A stretch of 7,159 bases of DNA from an uncultured Lachnospiraceae bacterium (GTDB lineage: Bacteria > Bacillota > Clostridia > Lachnospirales > Lachnospiraceae). The DNA is taken from assembly GCA_905236365.1 (NCBI GenBank), contig CAJOPP010000313.1, positions 1 to 7,159 on the forward strand. Direction: 5' to 3'. The notes below the pieces were generated by a model. The model was not told the DNA's origin and ran no database searches. It saw only the letters and a program-made list of their open reading frames with translations. The translations under genes and the position numbers were made by a program. Shown here one piece after another: positions 1 through 5,158 of the stretch (position 1 is its first letter; each line of letters starts with the position of its first letter).

Positions 1-467
1 ATGCAAATCGCCGTGCAAATGAAGATGTTACGGCAGAGATGCTAATACAGGAGTTGGAGCAGGTAAAGAAGAGAATTCGAACCACTTTTATTGTGAATGG
101 TACCGAGCATCTTGCCCGTTCCGGGCGGATCAGTCCATGGATTCACACAATCTCGAAGGCCCTGATGCTGCATCCGATTCTTGTTATGAAAAACAGTAAA
201 ATGAAAGTGGGTAATGTTCGGATAGGAAGAAAGAGTCAGGCATGGAGACAATATGTTTCTTCCGTACTGAATACCACGAAAGAGATTGACCGTGAAATTC
301 TCTTTATCGCTCATGTGGGATTAAGCGTGGAGGAACTGAAAGAGATTGAAGAAATGGTTCGTAAGAAAGTAAATTTTGAAAAGGTGATTTACCAGAAGGC
401 AGCACCGGCAATTTCCATTAACAGCGGACCGGGGAGTTTTGGATTGTTGTTTATGACGAAGTCATAG
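1..467 (+). CDS. DegV-family fatty-acid-binding protein (FakB-like), C-terminal part
   Basis: The reading frame is open from the left edge (first full codon at position 3) to TAG at 465-467, so the 5' part is missing. About 154 residues are visible of a family usually about 280-290 long. DegV/FakB proteins bind a fatty acid in the cytoplasm and present it to the kinase FakA for phosphorylation and entry into phospholipid synthesis. Recognisable family features are TFIVNGTEHLARSGRIS (the usual 'F.V..LEYLRKGGRIS' helix), the following HPILVMKNSKMKVGNVR strand pair, and the terminal SGPGSFGLLFM block (usual GPGxxGxxF). In most members a His lies two residues before this GPG; here it is Asn (INSGPG). 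No neighbour ties it to a lipid operon. Family assignment is secure; the ligand is not known. Confidence 0.9.
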   Translation, partial: ANRRANEDVTAEMLIQELEQVKKRIRTTFIVNGTEHLARSGRISPWIHTISKALMLHPILVMKNSKMKVGNVRIGRKSQAWRQYVSSVLNTTKEIDREILFIAHVGLSVEELKEIEEMVRKKVNFEKVIYQKAAPAISINSGPGSFGLLFMTKS

Positions 468-490
468 CACAGCTGACGCAAATCCCGCGC

Positions 491-512
491 CAAGACTCGC
501 GAGCGAGTCTTG
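491..512. repeat. Perfect palindrome, possible REP-like dispersed element
   Basis: CAAGACTCGC (491-500) is followed after GA by its exact reverse complement GCGAGTCTTG (503-512), 24 bases after the degV stop. It would fold into a strong hairpin, but no T-run follows, so it does not look like a standard intrinsic terminator. It may be a REP-like element or an mRNA 3'-end stabiliser. Only one copy is in the window, so the repeat status is a guess. Confidence 0.5.
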
Positions 513-584
513 AATGTATGTGCAACTTGATGAATATACTTTGTGAAGCACAGTTTTGCCCTCGACATCATTCCATACAATTAT

Positions 585-618
585 ATGAAAAGTGGCGTGT
601 TTGCGCCACTTTTCATTT
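585..618 (+). terminator. Probable intrinsic terminator after degV
   Basis: A 13-bp perfect stem is formed by ATGAAAAGTGGCG (585-597) and CGCCACTTTTCAT (604-616) around a 6-nt loop, followed by only TTT. The A-run in the left arm and T-run in the right arm make it usable in both directions. It lies 117 nt past the degV stop, and no other upstream gene on this strand needs it. The short U-tail lowers confidence. Confidence 0.6.
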
Positions 619-678
619 GCTATAATGTGGCATTGCATGATGACAGTCGTTATTGATTGTCCGAATACGGAATTGCAA

Positions 679-720
679 AAGTTACTGTTCAGATGTACGC
701 CACCGAGTGAACTGTAACTT
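679..720. repeat. Imperfect inverted repeat, GTTAC-type stem-loop (copy 1)
   Basis: AAGTTACTGTTCA (679-691) pairs with TGAACTGTAACTT (708-720) with one mismatch, around a 16-nt loop. A related but weaker structure occurs at 3995-4028. Both are intergenic, so they may be members of a small dispersed element. TTGCAAAA flanks it on both sides (673-680 and 719-726), partly overlapping the arms. Confidence 0.5.
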
Positions 721-757
721 GCAAAATTAATGTTACCATGTAAATTTAAAAAAAAGC

Positions 758-786
758 TTGAAATATTATCAAAATGATAGTATCAT
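758..786 (+). promoter_or_regulatory. Predicted promoter P1 of the pncA-nadE-nrtR cluster
   Basis: The -35 is TTGAAA (758-763), the spacer is 17 bp, and the -10 is TATCAT (781-786), one base off TATAAT. An A-tract (748-755) directly upstream resembles an UP element. The spacer contains operator-like site 1 and the -10 is the first half of site 2, so a protein bound here would block RNA polymerase. The prediction is by pattern only. Confidence 0.5.
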
Positions 787-818
787 AATGGTAGTGAATT
801 GATATTATCAAATTGGTA
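767..818. promoter_or_regulatory. Three tandem operator-like sites, candidate NrtR operators
   Basis: Three copies share the pattern TATCA-N3-TGRTA: TATCAAAATGATA (767-779, perfect arms), TATCATAATGGTA (781-793) and TATCAAATTGGTA (806-818). Their centres are 14 and 25 bp apart. Sites 1 and 2 also create the perfect palindrome TGATAGTATCA (775-785). All lie within the predicted promoters. Because the cluster encodes an NrtR-type repressor, NrtR is the most economical candidate to bind them. That link is inferred from position, not from matching a known motif. Confidence 0.55.
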
Positions 819-828
819 ATAATAAAAT
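799..828 (+). promoter_or_regulatory. Predicted promoter P2 of the pncA-nadE-nrtR cluster
   Basis: The -35 is TTGATA (799-804), the spacer is 18 bp, and the -10 is TAAAAT (823-828). Operator-like site 3 (806-818) fills the spacer. Transcription would start near 835, leaving a leader of about 130 nt before pncA. P1 and P2 may be alternatives. Confidence 0.5.
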
Positions 829-964
829 ACAAAAGCAATTCATGTATTACATGTTGAATGTTCCTCGTGTCGCAATGAGAAAATTATCGTGTCGTAAAGG
901 GAAGATTATTATTGCAAATATGGCGGGAAGAGTATGGATTTGAATCTGAAAGGAGGTTGTATTT

Positions 965-1474
965 ATGAGCAAGACATTAATTGTAGTAGATATGCAGAAC
1001 GATTTTATTGATGGCAGCCTTGGCACGAAAGAGGCACAAGCCATTGTCGATAATGTGAAGGCAAAGATCCGCACTTATCAGGAGAATGGGGATGAGATTA
1101 TTTTTACACGGGACACCCATACAAAGGATTATCTGGATACCAATGAGGGCAGGAATCTTCCGGTGGAACACTGCATAGAGGGAACCGAGGGCTGGAAGAT
1201 TGCAGAGGGCTTAGAAGTTCCGGGTGCGACCTATATCAACAAGCCGGCCTTTGGCTGGCTGAAGTGGGATACCTTCGATTTGGAAGAAGTAGAACTGGTG
1301 GGACTTTGTACGGATATCTGTGTTGTGTCTAATGCATTGATCATTAAGGCTGCATTTCCGGAGATTAACGTAACGGTGGATGCGAGTTGCTGTGCAGGAG
1401 TGACGCCGGAAACCCATAAAGCTGCGTTAGAAACGATGCGGATGTGTCAGGTACGCATCATAGGGGAATCATGA
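965..1474 (+). CDS. pncA: Nicotinamidase-like cysteine hydrolase (isochorismatase superfamily)
   Basis: This is a 169-aa cytoplasmic hydrolase expected to convert nicotinamide to nicotinate plus ammonia, the entry step of deamidating NAD salvage. It has the full catalytic triad of the family: Asp9 in VVDMQNDF, Lys93 in INKPAFGW, and the nucleophile Cys119 in GLCTDICVVSNA. Metal-site candidates are Asp50 and His52 (TRDTH) and His69 (EHC). The position matching His57 of the mycobacterial enzyme is Asp58. The length fits short nicotinamidases (about 160-210 aa). The ATG follows AGGAGG by 8 nt. It is first in a likely operon with nadE (133-bp gap) and nrtR, which supports the nicotinamide assignment, although the superfamily includes amidases with other substrates. 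Putative repressor sites overlap its promoters. Confidence 0.82.
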   Translation: MSKTLIVVDMQNDFIDGSLGTKEAQAIVDNVKAKIRTYQENGDEIIFTRDTHTKDYLDTNEGRNLPVEHCIEGTEGWKIAEGLEVPGATYINKPAFGWLKWDTFDLEEVELVGLCTDICVVSNALIIKAAFPEINVTVDASCCAGVTPETHKAALETMRMCQVRIIGES

Positions 1475-1520
1475 AAAGCAGTTGAAGCAAAATGTAATCG
1501 TATACTTTTGCCCCCCAATA

Positions 1521-1554
1521 CTAATCTTTGCTGTATGAGAAAGTCATAGATTAG
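1521..1554 (+). other. Possible hairpin in the pncA-nadE gap
   Basis: CTAATC (1521-1526) can pair with GATTAG (1549-1554), stacked on TATGA (1534-1538) with TCATA (1544-1548), leaving a one-sided bulge of seven bases and a GAAAG loop. No T-run follows, so it is not a terminator. It could be a processing site or incidental. I found no convincing promoter in this 133-bp gap, so nadE is probably expressed from the pncA promoters. Confidence 0.25.
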
Positions 1555-1607
1555 AAAGAACAACCGTAATAAGAAGAACGGTAATGAATCAAAAGGAGAT
1601 TTTTAAA

Positions 1608-2360
1608 ATGGAACAATTTGATGTGGAAAAAGTAAAAAATGAGGTAGTGGAATGGATTCGCGAATTTTTTGAGCAGAATGGCAAGGACTGTAATGCAGTA
1701 GTTGGGATTTCCGGAGGAAAAGACAGTTCTGTTGTGGCAGCTCTTTGTGCAGAAGCTTTGGGCAAAGACCGGGTAGTGGGGGTATTGATGCCGTGTGGCG
1801 TGCAGTCTGATATCGAGTACGCCCAGCTTCTTGTAAAACATTTGGGGATCCGGAATTATACCATCAACATTCAAAATGCAGTAGCAGGTGTTGTAGATGA
1901 GATTCAAAAAACAGACCTGGAAGCAACGCCACAGACTCTTACAAATCTGCCTGCCAGAATTCGGATGTCCACCGTATATGCTATATCCCAGAGTGTAAAT
2001 GGAAGGGTTGCCAATACCTGTAATCTGTCAGAGGACTGGGTTGGTTATGCCACCAGATATGGAGATGCTGCAGGCGATTTCAGCCCATTGTCCAGTCTAA
2101 CCGTCGCGGAAGTGAAAGCAATTGGAAGAGCGTTGGGACTTCCGAAAGAGTTGATTGAAAAGGTTCCAATCGATGGTCTTTCCGGCAAGACGGATGAGGA
2201 TAACCTTGGATTTACGTATGATGTTCTGGATCGATATATTCGTGAAGGGATTTGTGAGGATGCGGAGGTGAAGCAGAAAATTGATGTACTCCATCAGAGG
2301 AATCTGTTTAAACTTCAATTGATGCCAAGTTATCATTACGATGGTCCGATTGGCGGTTAA
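1608..2360 (+). CDS. nadE: Ammonia-dependent NAD synthetase
   Basis: This is a 250-aa cytoplasmic enzyme that makes NAD from nicotinate adenine dinucleotide, ATP and ammonia, the last step of both de novo and deamidating salvage routes. It carries the N-type ATP pyrophosphatase loop SGGKDSS (residues 35-41), the LPARIRMSTVYA helix, the NTCNLSEDWVGYATRYGDAA substrate block and the late DNLGFTYDVLDRYI segment typical of NadE. No glutaminase (nitrilase) domain is present and the length matches the short, NH3-using class. I chose the ATG at 1608 because AAAAGGAG (1591-1598) sits 9 nt upstream of it; the in-frame ATG at 1584 would overlap that site and has no good one of its own. nrtR follows after 60 bp. 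Confidence 0.95.
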   Translation: MEQFDVEKVKNEVVEWIREFFEQNGKDCNAVVGISGGKDSSVVAALCAEALGKDRVVGVLMPCGVQSDIEYAQLLVKHLGIRNYTINIQNAVAGVVDEIQKTDLEATPQTLTNLPARIRMSTVYAISQSVNGRVANTCNLSEDWVGYATRYGDAAGDFSPLSSLTVAEVKAIGRALGLPKELIEKVPIDGLSGKTDEDNLGFTYDVLDRYIREGICEDAEVKQKIDVLHQRNLFKLQLMPSYHYDGPIGG

Positions 2361-2420
2361 TGGCTGATTCCGGTATGCTGCCTGAACAATTACTTGTACT
2401 GAACATAAAGGAGACAGGAA

Positions 2421-3377
2421 ATGCAAGTGCATCAAATGAGTGAAGAAGAGAAAGAATATTTGAAACAATATGATATTACACAGTATGACAGGCCTTCTGT
2501 TGCAACGGATATGGCGATATTCTCGATTATGGGAAAAAAAGGCAGAGGATATCAGATCAGGGACAATGAGAATTACCGAAAACTTCCGGAGAAGAAACTG
2601 AAAATTCTGTTGATCAAGCGAGGGTCTCATCCATATAAAGACTGCTGGGCATTGCCGGGAGGTTTTTGCCGCAACAACGAAGATGTGTATGAGACAGCAA
2701 GACGGGAATTATACGAAGAGACCAACGTGAAGAATGCATACTTAAAACTTTCCGGAATATTCGGGGATGTCGGGCGGGATCCGCGGGGCTGGATCATCTC
2801 CCATACTTTCATGGCACTAATGGATGGAGAAAAATGTAATCTTCGGGCAGGCAGTGATGTTTGGGAGGCAAGGTGGTTTGATATCCGTCTTGGGAAAAAA
2901 GAAATCAAAAAAGTTTTGAAAAAGGATACTGCAACCATTGAAAATGAATATCAACTTGATCTGGAAAGCGAGGTGGCAGAATCCGAAGGTCTAAGAACCA
3001 TAAAATTAAGTGCAACCCTTAGAGAATTTATTGACTTTTGCGACTATCATGAAACAATCCGCTATGATATTGTGGAAAACAATGGTTTTGCATTTGATCA
3101 TGCAAAGCTTTTGACCTGTGCCCTGATCTCTCTGCAACAACAGGTGGAAGAAGATGGGAAAATAGTGTTTGACCTGATGCCGGAGACCTTCACTTTGACA
3201 GAATTGCAGAAAGCGTTTGAGATTATATTAGATCGTAAACTTCTTGTGGCGAATTTTCGCAGGAAGATGAGTCGTTATGTACAGGAGACCGGACAGATGA
3301 TTGAAGGAGCAGGTCATCGTCCTGCGAAACTTTACAAGCGAAATATTGAAGCTTTTTATAGAGGGCAGACCCCGTGA
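2421..3377 (+). CDS. nrtR: NrtR-type transcriptional regulator of NAD metabolism (Nudix domain plus winged helix)
   Basis: This is a 318-aa protein. Residues about 27-180 form a Nudix domain with LIKRGSHPYKDCWALPGGF and a Nudix box at 81-103 in which Gly81, Glu87, Arg95, Glu96, Glu99 and Glu100 are present but the late Gly is Asn102. Next comes GDVGRDPRGWIISHTFMALM, typical of the ADP-ribose-binding NrtR/ADPR-pyrophosphatase group. Residues about 225-308 form the NrtR winged helix: FTLTELQKAFEIIL, then NFRRKM and GHRPAKLYKRN. Characterised NrtR proteins repress NAD genes and release DNA on binding ADP-ribose. The linkage to pncA and nadE and the operator-like sites upstream of pncA fit autoregulation of the operon. 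Because the glutamates of the Nudix box remain, residual hydrolase activity is possible. The protein also has an unusual basic insertion at about 38-60. AAGGAG lies 7 nt before the ATG. Confidence 0.9.
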   Translation: MQVHQMSEEEKEYLKQYDITQYDRPSVATDMAIFSIMGKKGRGYQIRDNENYRKLPEKKLKILLIKRGSHPYKDCWALPGGFCRNNEDVYETARRELYEETNVKNAYLKLSGIFGDVGRDPRGWIISHTFMALMDGEKCNLRAGSDVWEARWFDIRLGKKEIKKVLKKDTATIENEYQLDLESEVAESEGLRTIKLSATLREFIDFCDYHETIRYDIVENNGFAFDHAKLLTCALISLQQQVEEDGKIVFDLMPETFTLTELQKAFEIILDRKLLVANFRRKMSRYVQETGQMIEGAGHRPAKLYKRNIEAFYRGQTP

Positions 3378-3443
3378 ATTATTTTGGTGAGTTTTTTCGG
3401 GAAGAGGAATAAGGTTGTGTCTTTCGAACGTAAAATGCTGCAT

Positions 3444-3827
3444 TTATTGGTTAAGGGTATGGAAATTTTGATGTTCCTTAAACAGCTCTTTATACAAATC
3501 TTCTGCACTCCACTGTACGTTATGGGGAGTCAGAATGGCCTTCAATCCAATTGGTGGAATGGAGGCTTTTTTGTATTCTGCAAGAAAGGTGTCCAACCGG
3601 TCAGAGTCCATGCCGGAAAAGACCATCATTTCTCCCGGAAATTCAGGACCGGTATAAGTGACCGGTTCCCGGTTGAAACCGGTAATTCCGGCAAGATAGC
3701 CGAGCTTCTGACGATAAGAAGGTAACTTGATCTTAATCGCCTGTATTCCTGATTTTCTGCAAAGGGTTTCAATCTGTTTTGTCTTATCCGGTTCTACATG
3801 AAATAAAAGTATACGTGCTTTTTCCAC
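3444..3827 (-). CDS. DUF3783 domain protein of unknown function
   Basis: This is a 127-aa minus-strand gene convergent with nrtR (66-bp gap). The C-terminal half (about residues 64-119) has the DUF3783 look: EMMVFSGMDSDRLDTFLAEY, then IGLKAILTPHNVQWSAEDLY and KELFKEH, with the conserved Lys-Ala, Thr-x-x-Asn and Trp positions. The N-terminal half resembles a small alpha/beta fold starting ARILLFHVEP. There is no signal peptide or membrane segment, so it should be cytoplasmic. It starts with GTG at 3827, supported by GGAGGG (3840-3835 on the minus strand) 7 nt upstream. The domain is common in Clostridia and has no assigned function that I know of. Nothing nearby reveals its role. Confidence 0.82.
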   Translation of the reverse strand: MEKARILLFHVEPDKTKQIETLCRKSGIQAIKIKLPSYRQKLGYLAGITGFNREPVTYTGPEFPGEMMVFSGMDSDRLDTFLAEYKKASIPPIGLKAILTPHNVQWSAEDLYKELFKEHQNFHTLNQ

Positions 3828-3935
3828 AATTGTGCCCTCCTGGAATTTATGACTTGCTTATGAGTGCTGAATTTAAAATAGGTTTCGTTTTGCGGACAGA
3901 ATACAGTACCGATTCCTAAATGGTAATATTTATAA

Positions 3936-3964
3936 AGTATAGACAATTTTACATGAGAACGCAA
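3936..3964 (-). promoter_or_regulatory. Predicted promoter of the DUF3783 gene
   Basis: Read on the minus strand, TTGCGT (3964-3959) is followed by a 17-bp spacer and TATACT (3941-3936). A transcript starting near 3929 would have a leader of about 100 nt. The inverted repeat 3968-3990 sits directly upstream of the -35. Confidence 0.45.
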
Positions 3965-3967
3965 CTA

Positions 3968-3990
3968 AAAATTGAGGAGAAATCAATTTT
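3968..3990. repeat. 8-bp inverted repeat between divergent promoters
   Basis: AAAATTGA (3968-3975) and TCAATTTT (3983-3990) are exact reverse complements around GGAGAAA. On the minus strand it adjoins the predicted DUF3783 promoter, and it is about 80 bp upstream of the plus-strand promoter. It may be a regulator site. No upstream gene on either strand needs a terminator here. Confidence 0.4.
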
Positions 3991-3994
3991 CAAT

Positions 3995-4028
3995 GTTACA
4001 GTTCTCTCGTTAGCCGGTAAACAGTCAC
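3995..4028. repeat. Imperfect inverted repeat, GTTAC-type stem-loop (copy 2, degenerate)
   Basis: GTTACAGTT (3995-4003) and AACAGTCAC (4020-4028) are reverse complements at seven of nine positions, around a 16-nt loop. The arms match those of the 679-720 element (GTTACTGTT / AACTGTAAC) at all but one and two positions respectively. This suggests a decayed member of the same element. Confidence 0.35.
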
Positions 4029-4067
4029 TTTTTAATAGCAAAAATTATCAGTGAAGTCTGACGTCTA

Positions 4068-4095
4068 TTGACATTCTGCTTGAGTGCGTTATAAT
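4068..4095 (+). promoter_or_regulatory. Near-consensus sigma-A promoter of the secreted-protein operon
   Basis: TTGACA (4068-4073) and TATAAT (4090-4095) are both perfect consensus hexamers with a 16-bp spacer, one base shorter than optimal. Predicted transcription start is about 4101-4103, giving a leader of about 54 nt. Such a promoter suggests strong housekeeping expression. Confidence 0.8.
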
Positions 4096-4106
4096 TATTT
4101 TGTGCT

Positions 4107-4124
4107 CTGCATTGAATAATGCAG
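4107..4124 (+). other. Hairpin at the predicted 5' end of the secreted-operon mRNA
   Basis: CTGCATT (4107-4113) and AATGCAG (4118-4124) form a perfect 7-bp stem with a GAAT tetraloop, starting only about five nucleotides from the predicted transcript end. Hairpins in this position can protect mRNA from 5'-end-dependent decay. It ends 16 nt before the ribosome binding site and should not block it. Confidence 0.45.
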
Positions 4125-4155
4125 GATAATTTAAAATTCAAGGAGGAAGGAGTCT

Positions 4156-5142
4156 ATGAAAAGACAAAAGAAACTATTAGTTGGCTTGACAATGGCATTT
4201 GCATTCTGTTTTCTATTTGCAAATGTGCTAAGTGTTCAGGCTTTCACTACAGCAAACAAGGTAAAGGATGCTGTTTATGTGGATGCGGTTACAAATGCAA
4301 AGGGTAATTGGGTGAATACGACCAAGCACAGAATCAACACTTTTTCAATCAATTCATTTGAGGTTGAATTTGGCCAGGGAGCCCAGATTCGCAATCTGAA
4401 GAGTAACAAGAAGGGACTTGAAGTAAAGCAGACAGAGTATTATGCAAATAGGAGTTACCATAATACGTATGATGCAAATGGTAACTTGTCTGGCGAGTTC
4501 CGATACGGTTCTGCAAGAATTTCTTTATATGCAACAAAGACCGGTAGTTATAAGGTTACATTTGATGTATATAGCAGTGCCGGAGTAAAGTTGAAAAAAT
4601 ATACGGTAAACGTATTGGCGGTTAATGATACAGGAGTGATCAAGACAGCTACACTTGGAAAAACAAAGCTGCGTACCTTGAAGACGAAGTTAAAAAAGGG
4701 AGTCCTTACAAAGTCCAGCAGTGTTATAAACAAGGTCAATGAGAAGTCAGGAAAACTGAAATTTACTGCAAATACGAAGTATAAGATTACGGGATTTGTA
4801 GTAAAAGGTGTCAATAAGAATGGTAAGGCATTCTATAAGAAGTATAAGAATGGTAAGAATATTAAGTTATCAGAGGCATATGCGTATAAAGAAAGTGATG
4901 CATATGATAACAGTTCTTCTAATCCGGCAAAGAAGTATACCTATATTTATGTGTCCTATAAGGATACTTTTACCGGTGATACCTGTACTTATTCTGTATC
5001 AAAGAAGCGTGGTAAGAAGGAAATTGTCCGTACTTATAAGGAGAAAAATACCGGAAAGAAGACGATTAGCTATGATCCAACTTCCAGTGATGATGAGTAT
5101 TATGATTTTAGTGGTACGATATTGACTTTATGGAACTATTAG
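4156..5142 (+). CDS. Secreted Lys/Tyr/Ser-rich protein, paralogue of the next gene, unknown function
   Basis: This is a 328-aa protein with a Sec signal peptide: a basic start (MKRQKK), a hydrophobic core at residues 7-25 and likely cleavage after VQA (27-29). The mature protein is rich in Lys, Tyr, Ser, Thr and Asn, with one Cys (277). Alternating beta-type segments such as ISLYATKTGSYKVTFDVY (122-139) look like a bacterial Ig-type or other beta-sandwich fold. There is no sortase motif, SLH domain, choline- or peptidoglycan-binding repeat or catalytic motif, so it is probably released or held by charge. Two blocks match the downstream protein: around 77-139 (INLK-like start and TGSYKVTF) and 164-276 (SGK, then YKK, KN and ESD). 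AGGAGG lies 9 nt before the ATG. The stop is 16 bp from the next start, so the pair is an operon. Confidence 0.82.
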   Translation: MKRQKKLLVGLTMAFAFCFLFANVLSVQAFTTANKVKDAVYVDAVTNAKGNWVNTTKHRINTFSINSFEVEFGQGAQIRNLKSNKKGLEVKQTEYYANRSYHNTYDANGNLSGEFRYGSARISLYATKTGSYKVTFDVYSSAGVKLKKYTVNVLAVNDTGVIKTATLGKTKLRTLKTKLKKGVLTKSSSVINKVNEKSGKLKFTANTKYKITGFVVKGVNKNGKAFYKKYKNGKNIKLSEAYAYKESDAYDNSSSNPAKKYTYIYVSYKDTFTGDTCTYSVSKKRGKKEIVRTYKEKNTGKKTISYDPTSSDDEYYDFSGTILTLWNY

Positions 5143-5158
5143 GAAGGAGGCAGATAAC

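Larger units (their letters stand above)
468..964. other. Intergenic region between degV and pncA
   Basis: About 500 bp without a supported gene. In order it holds a 10-bp-arm palindrome (491-512), a terminator-like hairpin (585-616), an imperfect stem-loop with GTTAC-type arms (679-720), an A-rich tract (748-755), two predicted promoters overlapping three similar operator-like sites (758-828), a small palindrome (841-853), and a leader of about 130 nt ending in the pncA ribosome binding site AGGAGG (951-956), 8 nt before the ATG. A 30-codon reading frame at 851-943 has no ribosome binding site and is not called. Confidence 0.7.
3828..4155. other. Divergent intergenic region between the DUF3783 gene and the secreted-protein operon
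   Basis: These 328 bp contain outward-facing signals for both neighbours: the leader and predicted promoter of the DUF3783 gene (minus, 3936-3964), an 8-bp-arm inverted repeat (3968-3990), a GTTAC-type imperfect stem-loop (3995-4028), a near-consensus plus-strand promoter (4068-4095), a hairpin at the predicted transcript start (4107-4124) and the AGGAGG ribosome binding site (4141-4146). No gene is seen. Confidence 0.7.

Noticed and set aside
618..626. TATAAT at 621-626 as a promoter -10.
   Set aside because: No acceptable -35 at 16-18 bp spacing, and it follows the terminator-like hairpin with no gene close downstream.
851..943. A 30-codon open frame in the pncA leader, a possible leader peptide.
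   Set aside because: It has no ribosome binding site, no codon pattern suggesting attenuation, and no downstream terminator/antiterminator pair.
1584..1607. Upstream in-frame ATG that would extend NadE by eight residues.
   Set aside because: The extension contains the AAAAGGAG ribosome binding site of the ATG at 1608, and the upstream ATG has no comparable site.
3451..3481. TTAAGG ... CCTTAA inverted repeat as a terminator between nrtR and the DUF3783 gene.
   Set aside because: Only six base pairs with a long loop, no T-run, and located in the DUF3783 coding end. I found no convincing terminator for this convergent pair.
3646..3690. Cluster of ACCGGT/CCGGTT words that could look like operator repeats.
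   Set aside because: It lies inside the DUF3783 coding sequence and is explained by its Thr/Gly/Pro codons; no promoter is nearby.
3384..3725. A 113-codon plus-strand frame antisense to the DUF3783 gene.
   Set aside because: It has no family resemblance and lies opposite a recognisable DUF3783 coding frame with a good ribosome binding site.
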